From assembly GCA_963842065.1 (NCBI GenBank), contig CAWJEW010000007.1, forward strand, positions 62,001-126,000: a stretch of 64,000 nucleotides of DNA. The letters are read 5' to 3'. Position 1 is the first letter of the stretch. Every line of letters starts with the position of its first letter. The notes under the pieces are model-generated. The model saw only the letters and a list, made by a program, of their open reading frames with translations. It was not told where the DNA came from and did no database searches. Positions 43,362 through 51,958 of this stretch are shown in pieces. The position numbers and the translations under genes were made by a program. Origin of the DNA: CAITWD01 sp963842065. Its GTDB lineage: Bacteria > Actinomycetota > Thermoleophilia > Miltoncostaeales > Miltoncostaeaceae.

Positions 43362-44361
43362 CGTCGCGGTGGTGGGCGCGACCGGCGCCGTCGGCGCGAT
43401 GATGCTGCGCGTGCTCGAGGAGCGGGGCTTCCCCGTCTCGGAGCTGCACCCGCTGGCAAGCGCCCGCAGCGAAGGGCGCATCGTCGAGTACCTGGGCAAG
43501 CCGTTTACGGTCCGCACCCTGACCGAAGACAGCTTCGAGGGGGTCGACATCGCGCTGTTTTCCGCGGGCGGTCAGCGCTCACGGGATTTCGCACCCGCGG
43601 CCGTGGAGGCCGGCGCCGTGGTCATCGACAACTCCTCCGCGTTCCGGATGGCACCCAACGTCCCGCTGGTGGTCCCCGAGGTCAACGAGGGGGCGATCCA
43701 GGGGCACCACGGCATCATCGCGAACCCGAACTGCGTCGCCGCGCCGCTGGTCGTGGTCCTCAAGCCGCTGGCCGACGCCGTCGGGCTCGAGCGCGTGATC
43801 ATCTCCAGCTACCAGGCGGTCTCGGGAACGGGCGCAGGCGGTATTGCCGAGCTGCGACGCGAGGCCGAGGGCTACCTCGCCGGCGATGAGCCCGAGCCGC
43901 AGGTCTACCCGCACCCGATCGCCTTCAACGTCCTGCCACACATCGACACGTTCGACGAAACCGGCTACACGGGTGAGGAACGCAAGGTGATCGCCGAAAC
44001 CCAGAAGATGCTCGGCCTGCCGGACCTGCCCGTCAGCGCTACCTGCGTGCGCGTGCCGGTCTTCAACGGGCATTCGCTGTCGGTCCAGATCGAGACGACC
44101 GCACCCCTGACCGCCGACGCGGCGCGCGGCCTGCTGATGGGTGCGCCGGGCCTCATCCTTGCCGACGAGCCCGAGCAGGCCATCTACCCAATGCCGCGGC
44201 TTGCCTCCGGACGCGACGAGGTGATGGTCGGCCGGATCCGCAACGATCTCTCCCATCCGCGCGGCCTCGCGCTCTGGCTCTCGAGCGACAACCTGCGCAA
44301 GGGCGCGGCCACCAACGCGGTCCAGATCGCCGAATCGCTTGTGATGCGCGGCTGGCTCTAG
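43354..44361 (+). CDS. asd: Aspartate-semialdehyde dehydrogenase (335 aa)
   Basis: It reduces aspartyl phosphate to aspartate semialdehyde with NADPH. N-terminal Rossmann motif MFNVAVVGATGAVGAMMLRV. The catalytic cysteine is Cys127 in IIANPNCVAAPLVV. SSYQAVSGTGAGGIAELRRE and NVLPHIDTFDETGYTGEERK contain the substrate-binding arginine/histidine region. The ATG at 43354 overlaps the lysC stop by eight bases, with GGAGAG just before it, so the two genes are coupled. IS481 copy 3 is inserted 24 bases after the stop. Confidence 0.95.
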   Translation: MFNVAVVGATGAVGAMMLRVLEERGFPVSELHPLASARSEGRIVEYLGKPFTVRTLTEDSFEGVDIALFSAGGQRSRDFAPAAVEAGAVVIDNSSAFRMAPNVPLVVPEVNEGAIQGHHGIIANPNCVAAPLVVVLKPLADAVGLERVIISSYQAVSGTGAGGIAELRREAEGYLAGDEPEPQVYPHPIAFNVLPHIDTFDETGYTGEERKVIAETQKMLGLPDLPVSATCVRVPVFNGHSLSVQIETTAPLTADAARGLLMGAPGLILADEPEQAIYPMPRLASGRDEVMVGRIRNDLSHPRGLALWLSSDNLRKGAATNAVQIAESLVMRGWL

Positions 44362-44483
44362 GCGCCGCGCAGCCGCGGCCGCTAGGTGTAACCACTCGCA
44401 GGGTTGGTAACAGCCCTTGACCGGGTGAGGACCCCGCGGGTGTTGTGGAGGTATCTCAAGCCATCCACATCCCGGAGGTCCTC

Positions 44484-45320
44484 ATGGCCCACCCTAATGC
44501 GCGCCTGACCCCACGCGGACGCTTGCTGTTGGTCGAGCGCATCCTGGCCGGGTATCGCGTGGCCGATGTCGCAGCCCAGCTGGGCTGTTCGCGCACCTGT
44601 GCCTACAAGTGGCTTGACCGCTATCGCACCGAGGGCCCGGCCGGGGTTTTCGACCGCACAAGCCGGCCGCATCACATCCCGCATCGCATCGATGCGGAGC
44701 TCGAGCAGGCGATCTGTGCGCTGCGGGCACACGCACGCCGCGGTGCGGAATGGATCGCCCAGGAACTCGGGCTGTGTGCCGCAACGGTCGGACGCGTGCT
44801 TGTGCGCAACCGGATGCCGGCCTTACGTGACCTGGATGCGCTGACGGGGATCCCGGTACGCCGCGGGCCGGCGACCCGCACACGCTACGAACGTGCCACC
44901 CCGGGCGAGCTGATCCACATCGACGTCAAAAAGCTCGGGCGCATCCCCGACGGGGGCGGCTGGCGCATGCACGGACGCACCACCGAAGCCCGCAGGCATC
45001 GGCTCATGGGCTTTGACTACGTCCATGCGGCCATCGACGACCACTCACGTGTGGCCTACGCCGAGATTCACCCGGATGAGACCGGTGCGACATGTGCCGG
45101 GTTTCTCGAGCGCGCGGCCGGCGTCTTTGCCGAATGCGGCATCACCCGCATCGAGCGGGTGATGACCGACAACGCATTTGCGTATCGACTCTCCGACGCA
45201 TTCCAGAACGCCCTTGGGCGCCTGGGGGCACGACACGTGCTCATCCGGCCCCATTGCCCCTGGCAAAACGGCAAGGTGGAACGCTTCAATCGCACCCTCC
45301 AGGCCGAATGGGCATATCAA
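44484..45320 (+). pseudogene. IS481 transposase, 5' fragment (interrupted)
   Basis: It begins with GGAGG and ATG at 44484, and is almost identical to the copy at 22087-23052 up to NGKVERFNRTLQAEWAYQ, including all three DDE residues (HIDVKKLG, MTDNAFAY, NGKVER). Interrupted there by the IS3 element; the remaining 45 codons (FTSNDQRAQALPEWLAYYNT...) are at 48145-48270. The reading frame now extends into the IS3 end before stopping. Confidence 0.9.
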
Positions 45321-45361
45321 TGGTCCGTCCTGGATTCGCTGGAGGCGGTTTTAGGTGGTTT

Positions 45362-45715
45362 TCACTGCGTTTGGCCGGGCCGGCCAGCGCTCCCTGATAC
45401 AGCTGGCTGGACGGCCCGGCGGTTGTTGAAGACTCGGCGCGCTCGTGCCGGGTGGTCGGGGTTTTCGTAGTTGGCCGGCGAGATGTACCCGAGGGCTTCG
45501 TGGAGCCGGTCATGGTTGTAGAAGCCGATCCACTCGAGGATCTGGTGCTCGGCGTCCGCCAGGCCCGGGCAGATGCGGCCCTGGATCAGCTCGGACTTGA
45601 TCGTGGCGACCCACGATTCGGCCATGGCGTTATCGAGGGCGTCGCCAACACTGCCGACCGACGGACGCATGCCGGCTTCGGCCACCCGTTCGGTGTAGGC
45701 GATCGAGGTGTATTG
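45362..45715 (-). pseudogene. IS3 transposase OrfB, C-terminal part
   Basis: Minus strand reads QYTSIAYTERVAEAGMRPSV, GSVGDALDNAMAESWVATIK (the second aspartate and the glutamate of the DDE set), then IGFYNHDRLHEALGYISPAN. It continues directly from HTDAGSQ at about 47175 once the IS30 element and one copy of its duplication are removed. Confidence 0.85.
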
Positions 45716-47169
45716 GGCGGATTCAACCGGTCGTCGCAACACCGCCCTGTTGATATGAGCATAGGTACTCGTCCAGAGCTTCGGCTGGGGTCTTCCATCC
45801 GAGGGTCTTGCGCGGTCGGGTATTGAGCGCCAGCGCCACGGCTGCGAGGTCTTGTTGGCTGTGCCTGGCCAGATCGGTGCCCTTGGGGAAGTACTGGCGC
45901 AAGAGGCCATTGGTGTTCTCGTTGGTGCCGCGCTGCCAGGGCGAGTGCGGGTCGCAGAAATAGACCTCCAGCCCGGTGTCGATCCTCAGCCGGGCATGCT
46001 GGGACATCTCCGACCCCTGGTCCCAGGTCAGCGACCGGCGCAGCTGTTCGGGCAAGGTGGCAATCGTCTCGGCGATGGCGTCGCGCACGGCCTCGGCGCC
46101 ATGCCCAGCCAGGGCAGGTCCGTTCTTGAGGGGTGGTGTGTGGCCGTGGCCGTCCATCGGCGGCAGATGCAGGAGCATGGTGAACCGAGTGGTGCGCTCG
46201 ACGAGCGTCCCGATCGCCGAGCGATCAAGGCCCAGGATGAGATCGCCTTCCCAATGGCCAGGCACTGCCCGGTCCTCTGCCTCGGCCGGGCGTTCAGAGA
46301 TCATGATCTCGGGGGTCACGAACTTCTTGCCTCGCCCCTGGGTACGGGCCCTGGGAACGCGCAGTGCCCGCCCGGTGCGCAGGCACGCAACGAGTTCTCG
46401 CTTGAGCGCGCCTCGGCCTTGCACGTAGAGGGCCTGGTAGATCGCCTCATGAGAGATCCGCATGGACGCATCATCGGGGAAATCGACCGCCAAGCGGTGT
46501 GAGATCTGCTCCGGGCTCCAGGCTGTGGCCCAGCGCCGATCCTGGCGCTGGCCGTGACGGCGACCGGCCCAACGCACATCGGGCCCCTCGACCCGCTCAC
46601 CGCCGGGTTTGGCGATCGTGCCGGCCAGGCGCTCTTGCACGTACTCGCAAAGCGTGTCGTTCGCGGCGAGTTTGGAGACCTTGGGGCGACTGGCACGACG
46701 CTCGGCGTGCCACTGGGCGGTCGTCGCCCGATACTCCAGGCGATACGTGCGAGTGGAGGCGTTGCGGCGCAGCTCCCGCGAGATTGTCGATGGCGAGCGT
46801 TCTACGCGGCGAGCGATCTCGCGAACCCCGAGACCCTGGGCGTGCCAGATCGCGATCTCTTCGCGTTCGGAAAACGACAGATAGCGCCCCGAGTGAGGGG
46901 CAAAGGTGATCGGTGACATCCCACCAGCCTGCCGGAACCATCTGGATCCGACGGGCGCGGACACCCCCGCCTCGCCAGCGGCATCCTCGCTCGATGCCCC
47001 TCGAGCAATCGCCTCCCAGAATCGGACGCGATCCTCGCGTCGCGCCTTCGACGGGCGACCTGGTGACCACATCTGACCCCGCATCGCACGGACGGCGTGT
47101 TGACGCTCCCGCACACCCATCGCTGACAACCTCCATCTCGAGGTGTTGCGAGGACCGGTTGAATCCGCC
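45716..47169 (-). mobile_element. IS30-family element inside the IS3 element (1454 bp)
   Basis: Inverted repeats GGCGGATTCAACCGGTC at both ends, with continued similarity inwards. A 3-bp duplication TTG flanks it (45713-45715 and 47170-47172). Removing the element and one TTG rebuilds the OrfB sequence as DAGSQYTSIAY. It carries one intact transposase. Confidence 0.92.
45723..47120 (-). CDS. IS30-family transposase (465 aa)
   Basis: The N-terminal HTH_38 (FSEREEIAIWHAQGLGVREI, ARRVERSPSTISRELRRNAS) is typical of IS30. The DDE core has VPGHWEGDLILGLDRSAIGT with the first aspartate, SLTWDQGSEMSQHARLRIDT with the second, and SPWQRGTNENTNGLLRQYFP with the glutamate, then KTLGWKTPAEAL. The ATG at 47120 lies inside the element; a longer frame outside the terminal repeat belongs to the host element and was rejected. 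Intact, so the youngest layer of the nest is potentially active. Confidence 0.92.
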   Translation of the reverse strand: MGVRERQHAVRAMRGQMWSPGRPSKARREDRVRFWEAIARGASSEDAAGEAGVSAPVGSRWFRQAGGMSPITFAPHSGRYLSFSEREEIAIWHAQGLGVREIARRVERSPSTISRELRRNASTRTYRLEYRATTAQWHAERRASRPKVSKLAANDTLCEYVQERLAGTIAKPGGERVEGPDVRWAGRRHGQRQDRRWATAWSPEQISHRLAVDFPDDASMRISHEAIYQALYVQGRGALKRELVACLRTGRALRVPRARTQGRGKKFVTPEIMISERPAEAEDRAVPGHWEGDLILGLDRSAIGTLVERTTRFTMLLHLPPMDGHGHTPPLKNGPALAGHGAEAVRDAIAETIATLPEQLRRSLTWDQGSEMSQHARLRIDTGLEVYFCDPHSPWQRGTNENTNGLLRQYFPKGTDLARHSQQDLAAVALALNTRPRKTLGWKTPAEALDEYLCSYQQGGVATTG

Positions 47170-47172
47170 TTG

Positions 47173-47791
47173 GGATCCGGCGTCGGTATGCGCGACAAGG
47201 CCAGGCTTGGGCGTTCGCAGCGCGATCGCCATCTCCAGGGCGTCGGTGACCAGACTCGTCCTGCGATGGCTCGCCAGCTGCCAGCCGACGATCATGCGCG
47301 AGTAGGCGTCCAAGACGAAGGCCAGGTAGACGAATCCCGAGACGATGCGCACGTAGGTGAAATCGGCGACCCACAGTCGATTGGGCTCGGAGGCACCGAA
47401 GACGCGGTTGACCAAATCGGCCGCGCGCTCGGCGGCCTCATCGCGCACGGTGGTGACGTGCCGCCGTCCACGGATCACCCCACTCATGCCCGCCGCGCGC
47501 ATCAGTCGCCCGACGCGATCGCGGCCGACATCGACGCCCAAGTCGGTGAGCTCATACCAGGTGCGCCGCTGCTCCTAGGCGCGGCGGTGCCCGGTGCGCG
47601 CGGTGATGATCTGGGCGGTCAAGACGACGTCCTGGCGAGTGCGCCTCGACGGATTGCGCTGACGGGACTGACGGTGGTAGTAGCTCGAGACGGGTACCCC
47701 GATCTCTGGAGCACACCGGCTCGACCCCGTACGTGACGCTCATCTGGTCGATGATTCGCGTCAACGTCGGCGAGTCTGATCGAGCTCGGTC
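47173..47791 (-). pseudogene. IS3 transposase OrfB, N-terminal part, frameshifted
   Basis: After orfA the minus strand contains TRIIDQMSVTYGVEPVCS, then a shift, then a stop near 47579 and VDVGRDRVGRLMRAAGMSGV, RLWVADFTYVRIVSGFVYLA (first DDE aspartate) to KPGLVAHTDAGSQ, where IS30 is inserted. At least one further indel besides the insertion separates these parts, so OrfB is dead. Confidence 0.8.
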
Positions 47792-48067
47792 TCAGAAAAG
47801 CAGGCTCGCCTCGCGCAAGATCTGGTTGGAGCGCTCCAGCTCGGCGTTGCGCTTCCTGAGCGTTTTCAGCTCGGCCTCGACGTCGGACGGCAACACCCGC
47901 GAGTGGGCGGGTACCGCGTTGGCCTCGGCGGTGCGGACCCACTTGCGAAGGGCCTCGCGGTGAATGCCCAGGTCGGCGGCGACGTGGGCGATCGGTCGCC
48001 CCGATTCGAACACCATCCGAACCGCCCGATCGCGAAGCTCCGGTGGGTACTTGCTTGGACGTCCCAT
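47792..48067 (-). CDS. IS3-family OrfA (91 aa)
   Basis: Intact OrfA: HTH MGRPSKYPPELRDRAVRMVF, PIAHVAADLGIHREALRKWV and a leucine-zipper-like end LKTLRKRNAELERSNQILRE. OrfA normally joins OrfB by -1 frameshifting; here OrfB is broken. The ATG at 48067 follows GGAAGGGAG. Confidence 0.85.
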   Translation of the reverse strand: MGRPSKYPPELRDRAVRMVFESGRPIAHVAADLGIHREALRKWVRTAEANAVPAHSRVLPSDVEAELKTLRKRNAELERSNQILREASLLF

Positions 48068-48137
48068 CGCTGAAGGCTCCCTTCCTCCAGGCCAGTCTGC
48101 CTGGGAAAAATGCCTCCAACATTTCCCGGACGGATCA

Positions 48138-48279
48138 TGCCGCCCATTTACGAGCAATGACCAGCGCGCCCAGGCGCTGCCTGAGTGGCTCGCGTACTAC
48201 AACACCCGGCGTCGACATTCGGCGCTCGGGGGCCGAGCGCCGATTACGAGGCTGTCACCAATGTGGTGAGTGGGTACAC
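48138..48279 (+). pseudogene. IS481 transposase 3' remnant
   Basis: From 48141 the sequence matches copy 2 again (FTSNDQRAQALPEWLAYYNT, RRRHSALGGRAPITRLSPMW) and the right inverted repeat. It completes copy 3. Confidence 0.88.
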
Positions 48280-49356
48280 CTAGGCCACCGGCGCGCCGTC
48301 CGCGGTCGTCACGTCGTAGGGCACCCGGGCGTCTCGATAGGAGACCGGCACGCCGCCGGTCAGGACCCGGCGCGGCACGAGCTCGTGGCCGGCCTTGAGC
48401 CGCTCGGCGCACGCCGCACACAGCGGGCCATCCTCTCCGGGATGCGTGATCGGCCCGTGGGCCGGGTCGACGCTGCACAGGTCGGCGAACGGCTCGGTGG
48501 CCGGCAGGGGGATCCCCACCAGCGCGCCCGCCCGCTCGGCGTCACCGAAGCCGCTGCGCAGCGACGCGGCCCCGTCCCTGAGCTCACGCTCGGTGGTGGC
48601 GTGGGACACGAGCGTGTCGGCGGCCACGTGGTACGCCTCGACCGCCTCGACCAGTGCGCGCGATTCGGGTCCGCCGCCGGGCGCGTCGGCCAGGCGCCGG
48701 GCGCGTGCGCCGAGCGCATCCGCGTAGACCTTGAGGATCCCGCGCGCCTCCATCGTGCGCTCGTGGGCGCGGCGCTGCTCGCGCCGCAAGCCCCAGCCGA
48801 TCGCAAGGGCGCCACCCAACAGGGCCAGCCCGCCCAGGATGATGAGGTCCCGGAGCCCGCTGGAGCTGTCGGCCGGGGGCGGGGTGCTGACCTCCGCCGC
48901 GACGAGCAGGCGCGCGGCGGGGTCGGCGACGCTGCTCGCCCCCACCGCGCTCAGCGCGGTCTGGATCGACAGCTGGCTGCGCGGCCCGGCCGCCGCGACG
49001 TCGTTGTCGGGCGTCGTGACGACGAGCGTGCCGAGGTAATTGATCGTGGTGCGCAGCGCCTCGGCGTACGCGTACAGATCGTCGCCTGGCACGAACGGCA
49101 CCGCGGCGAGCTTGACCGACTCACCGCGCGTGGCCAGCTGCGCGGCGTCGGCGCGGACCTGCGCGGCGACCGCGGCGTCGTAGAAGGCCGGCGACACGTA
49201 CGTGTCGCCACGCTCGAGGGCGCGCACGACCGGGGCGTCGCTCGTCGACGTCGCGCCGAGCCCACGGGACGGACCGACAAGCGCGAGCACGCCGACCAAG
49301 AGCACCAGCCACAGCAGCCGGTGCGGCACCCCGGCCTCGGCCGCGCGGGCGCTCAT
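48280..49356 (-). CDS. Membrane protein with extracytoplasmic domain (358 aa)
   Basis: A signal-anchor helix (LLWLVLLVGVLALVGPSRGL), a 140-residue outside domain resembling phosphatase-like TPM domains (YVSPAFYDAAVAAQVRADAA), a second transmembrane helix (LRDLIILGGLALLGGALAIG) and a cytoplasmic helical part. The C-terminal 60 residues contain a zinc-knuckle-like GPLCAACAERLKAGHELVPR. No function known. Its stop codon TAG is the complement of CTA in the CTAG next to IS481 copy 3. Overlaps the GNAT gene start by four bases. Confidence 0.7.
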   Translation of the reverse strand: MSARAAEAGVPHRLLWLVLLVGVLALVGPSRGLGATSTSDAPVVRALERGDTYVSPAFYDAAVAAQVRADAAQLATRGESVKLAAVPFVPGDDLYAYAEALRTTINYLGTLVVTTPDNDVAAAGPRSQLSIQTALSAVGASSVADPAARLLVAAEVSTPPPADSSSGLRDLIILGGLALLGGALAIGWGLRREQRRAHERTMEARGILKVYADALGARARRLADAPGGGPESRALVEAVEAYHVAADTLVSHATTERELRDGAASLRSGFGDAERAGALVGIPLPATEPFADLCSVDPAHGPITHPGEDGPLCAACAERLKAGHELVPRRVLTGGVPVSYRDARVPYDVTTADGAPVA

Positions 49357-49967
49357 CCGACCGGCGCACCCCGCGTCACCCGGCGTCGGCGCAGCCGCAC
49401 TACGGCACGTCCGACGCGTCGCCGGGGGGCCGGCCCGGGGTCGCCGAGCTCCAGACGCATCAGCGCGACCTGGCCCGAGGCGCGGATGGCCCCGAAGCCG
49501 AGACGCTCGAGAAAGGCACGATCAAACAGTGTGTGGTGCGCGCCGAAGCGGTCATCGCTGGGAATGTCATCCGGGTAGTTGATCCCGAAGGTCTCGACGG
49601 CCGCGATGCCGCGACCCTGCAGGTCCGCGAGGGCCTCGAGGAACAGGCGCTCACAGATGCCGGCCCGATCAACCTCGCCGAGGTAGACGCAGGTCACCAC
49701 CGCCGCATCCGCGGACGCCGGACCGGCGGGCATGATCCGCGTGCGCGGAAACAGCGCCCGCGGGCCGTATTGGATCATGCCGCGAAACGCGCCCTGTTCG
49801 TGAAGCACGCGCCCCCACGGCCCGAACCGGCGGGCGGCCGAACGCGCCCAGCGGCGTTTGATCGACGCCTTCGCCGGCGTGCGTGTGCGCTGCCAGAACA
49901 TGCAGTCGCCGCAACATTCGGGCAGCTGCCCCGCGACCGCATCGGTGACCGCCAGGATCCGACTCAC
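49353..49967 (-). CDS. GNAT-like acetyltransferase family protein (204 aa)
   Basis: A cysteine-rich N-terminus LPECCGDCMFWQRT, then MIQYGPRALFPRTRIMPAGP, the acetyl-CoA-fold strand AAVVTCVYLGEVDRAGICER and AFLERLGFGAIRASGQVALM at the end. Proteins with this CxxC start and GNAT-type core are common in actinomycetes; the acceptor is unknown. The C-terminal 25 residues are basic. Its tail overlaps the next gene. Separated by a strong hairpin from sdh. Confidence 0.7.
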   Translation of the reverse strand: MSRILAVTDAVAGQLPECCGDCMFWQRTRTPAKASIKRRWARSAARRFGPWGRVLHEQGAFRGMIQYGPRALFPRTRIMPAGPASADAAVVTCVYLGEVDRAGICERLFLEALADLQGRGIAAVETFGINYPDDIPSDDRFGAHHTLFDRAFLERLGFGAIRASGQVALMRLELGDPGPAPRRRVGRAVVRLRRRRVTRGAPVG

Positions 49968-50029
49968 AGGGCGATCATGCCAGGTTCCGCCTCCACCTCG
50001 TCACCTCCGTGCCAAAGGGCCGTACGCAG

Positions 50030-50069
50030 GCAGGCGGGTTGCCCGCCGTGCGGCGGGCAACCCGCCTGC
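50030..50069. terminator. Perfect 18-bp hairpin, terminator of the sdh operon
   Basis: GCAGGCGGGTTGCCCGCC (50030-50047) and its exact complement (50052-50069) with a 4-base loop GTGC. It stands 54 bases after the last sdh gene and before the GNAT gene in the same direction, so it probably separates two operons. Confidence 0.7.
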
Positions 50070-50122
50070 GCTCGTTTCCGCTCGGCCGAGGGCGCCGGCC
50101 CGGCGCGGGCGACCCGCCTGGA

Positions 50123-51007
50123 TCAGCTGCCGACGATCGACAGGACTTGGTCGACGGGCACCATGTGGCGCTTGAAATCCATGACCTGGTTGTCGAGGCC
50201 GAGGGCCAGACCGAGCAGCTGTGGCAGGTGCAGCACCGGCATGTTGTAGGTCTCGCCGTTGACGGCTTCCGCCTTACGCTGGTAGGCATCCATGGCCAGG
50301 TGGCACAGCGGGCACGGGGTCACCATGCACTCCGCGCCGGCGTCGCGGGCCTGGGACAGCGCGACGTGGGACTCCTTGAGGGCCGTGTTCTCGCGGGCCA
50401 GCAGGATCGGGAAGCCGCAGCACTTCGACTTGGCGTCGTAGTCGGCGACCTCGCCGCCGAGCGCCACGATCAGCCGCTCCAGCGACTGGGGCTGGTCGGG
50501 GTCCTCGAAGCCCATCACCGACGAGGGCCGCAGCAGCTGGCAACCGTAGTACGGCGCCACGCGCAGGCCGTTGAGCCCCTTGGGACCCTGGCGCTCCAGC
50601 AGCGACAGGCCTTCTTCGGTGGCGATGTACCAGAGCAGGTGCGTGACCTCGCGGGTCCCCTCGTAGGGACGCGCGCCGGCCTTGACCAGCTCCTCGTTGA
50701 CGGCCTCGAGCACGCGCGGGTCTTCCTTGACGAGCTTGTTGGCCCGGCGCAGGTTCAGGGTGCAGACGTTGCAGATGGTCATGATGTCGTGACCCATCTC
50801 CTCCGCCTGCGACAAGATGCGCACGTTCAGCGTCAGATAGAGATTTGGCTTGGCCTCGGCGACGTCACCGGCGCCGCAGCAGGTCGCTGCCGGCATCGGC
50901 TGAAGATCGATGTCGAGTAACGGGGCGAGCGCTTTGGTGGTCGAGTTGAGCTCCTTGGAGCTGAACTCCGCCACGCATCCGGGGTAATACGCGAACTTGC
51001 GCGCCAC
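50123..51007 (-). CDS. Succinate dehydrogenase subunit with CCG domains, HdrB-like (294 aa)
   Basis: Two cysteine-rich CCG domains, as in heterodisulfide reductase subunit B: MARKFAYYPGCVAEFSS, MPAATCCGAGDVAEA and TICNVCTLNL in the first, and YYGCQLLRPSSVMG, KSKCCGFPILLARENT and VTPCPLCHLAMDAYQR in the second. In type-E succinate:quinone reductases this subunit (SdhE) replaces the heme-bearing membrane anchor and binds a noncubane [4Fe-4S] cluster. The GTG start directly follows the sdhB stop. Role: electron transfer from SdhB to quinone at the membrane. Confidence 0.85.
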   Translation of the reverse strand: MARKFAYYPGCVAEFSSKELNSTTKALAPLLDIDLQPMPAATCCGAGDVAEAKPNLYLTLNVRILSQAEEMGHDIMTICNVCTLNLRRANKLVKEDPRVLEAVNEELVKAGARPYEGTREVTHLLWYIATEEGLSLLERQGPKGLNGLRVAPYYGCQLLRPSSVMGFEDPDQPQSLERLIVALGGEVADYDAKSKCCGFPILLARENTALKESHVALSQARDAGAECMVTPCPLCHLAMDAYQRKAEAVNGETYNMPVLHLPQLLGLALGLDNQVMDFKRHMVPVDQVLSIVGS

Positions 51008-51958
51008 CTAGATCGTCTCCTTCACGTTCTTCATGAGCTTCTTGACTTCGTCCAGCCTACGGATCTTGTGGGGCAGTGGCGATGGCGCCTTGCCCTTCGA
51101 GATCATCCTGACCGCAAACGGGAGATCGAACGGTGCCTTGAGCGGCTGGGTGAGCGGGACCAGCAACGTTTCGTTGAGCTTGCCGCCGGTACGCAGCGAG
51201 ACCAAGAATGCCTTGGCGTGCCGGGCACCCGCGTCCTTCATTCCCAGACCCTCCTGGAAGGCGATGCCGCCGAGCTTCTCGATCGCATCGCGCGGGTCGA
51301 CGCCCTTCGGGCAGCGCTCGTTGCAATACATGCAGCGGGTGCAGTCCCAGATGCCGTGCTCGCCCGAGTACAGCTTGGCCCGCTGGCTGCGCCGGCCGTC
51401 GCGCTCGTCGGCGGCGAAGCGGAAGCCCCAGGCAAACGCGGCCGGGCCGACGAACTCGGAATCCGCAGCAAGCGAGTTGCACTCGGAGTAGCAGGCCGCG
51501 CAGAGTATGCACTTGCTCTCGTTGTAGATCTTCTGCATCGCCTCCTTGGAGACGATGCGCTCGCGTGCCGGCGGGTCGTCGTCGGGGATCAGGTACGGCT
51601 TGACCGACTTGAACTTGCTCCAGAACGGCTCCATGTCGACCACGAGATCTTTGATCGGCGTGAAGTTGCCGATCGGGTCGACGCGCACCGGCCGGCCGCC
51701 GTTCTGCTCTTTCAGTTCCTCGACCTGGCTCATGCATGCGAGCACCGTCTTGCCGTCGGCGCGGCAGGCACAGGATCCGCAGATCGCCGACCGGCATGAG
51801 TACCGCACCGCCAGGGTGCCGTCCTGCTCGTTCTGCAGGCGCAGAATCGCGTCCAGGAGCGTCAGGTCCTCGCCATGTTCCAGGTCGTACTTCTGGCGGT
51901 AGGCCTCGTCGCTGGTGTCCGGCTGGTAGCGGAAGACATCGAACGTTGTCTGGGGCAC
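51008..51958 (-). CDS. sdhB: Succinate dehydrogenase iron-sulfur subunit (316 aa)
   Basis: [2Fe-2S] ligands in YSCRSAICGSCACRADGKTV plus LAC, first [4Fe-4S] in SKCILCAACYSEC. The third cluster site reads CTRCMYCNERCPKGVDP with cysteines 206, 209, 212 and 216. In usual SdhB the position of Cys209 is non-cysteine, giving a [3Fe-4S]; here four cysteines allow a [4Fe-4S], as in type-E enzymes. The C-terminal extension of about 80 residues is longer than normal and may dock the CCG subunit. The GTG overlaps the sdhA stop by one base. Confidence 0.92.
   Translation of the reverse strand: MPQTTFDVFRYQPDTSDEAYRQKYDLEHGEDLTLLDAILRLQNEQDGTLAVRYSCRSAICGSCACRADGKTVLACMSQVEELKEQNGGRPVRVDPIGNFTPIKDLVVDMEPFWSKFKSVKPYLIPDDDPPARERIVSKEAMQKIYNESKCILCAACYSECNSLAADSEFVGPAAFAWGFRFAADERDGRRSQRAKLYSGEHGIWDCTRCMYCNERCPKGVDPRDAIEKLGGIAFQEGLGMKDAGARHAKAFLVSLRTGGKLNETLLVPLTQPLKAPFDLPFAVRMISKGKAPSPLPHKIRRLDEVKKLMKNVKETI

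Larger units (their letters stand above)
45321..48137 (-). mobile_element. IS3-family element inside IS481 copy 3
   Basis: Ends TGGTCCGTCC (45321) and the complement of TGATCCGTCC (ending 48137) are inverted. It contains orfA and a broken orfB on the minus strand. Without the IS30 insertion the element would be about 1360 bp, normal for IS3. The host sequence resumes at 48141 (CGCCCATTTACG); no exact target duplication is visible, so the last few bases may have changed. Confidence 0.8.
44386..48279 (+). mobile_element. IS481-family insertion sequence, copy 3, interrupted
   Basis: Outer ends GTGTAACCACTC (44386) and GAGTGGGTACAC (to 48279) match the inverted repeats of copies 1 and 2, again flanked by CTAG (44382-44385; 48280-48283). 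The transposase is split by an IS3-type element after EWAYQ (about 45320), and the rest resumes at 48141. The right CTAG carries the minus-strand stop codon of the next gene. Not transposable on its own; copy 2 could mobilise it in trans. Confidence 0.9.
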
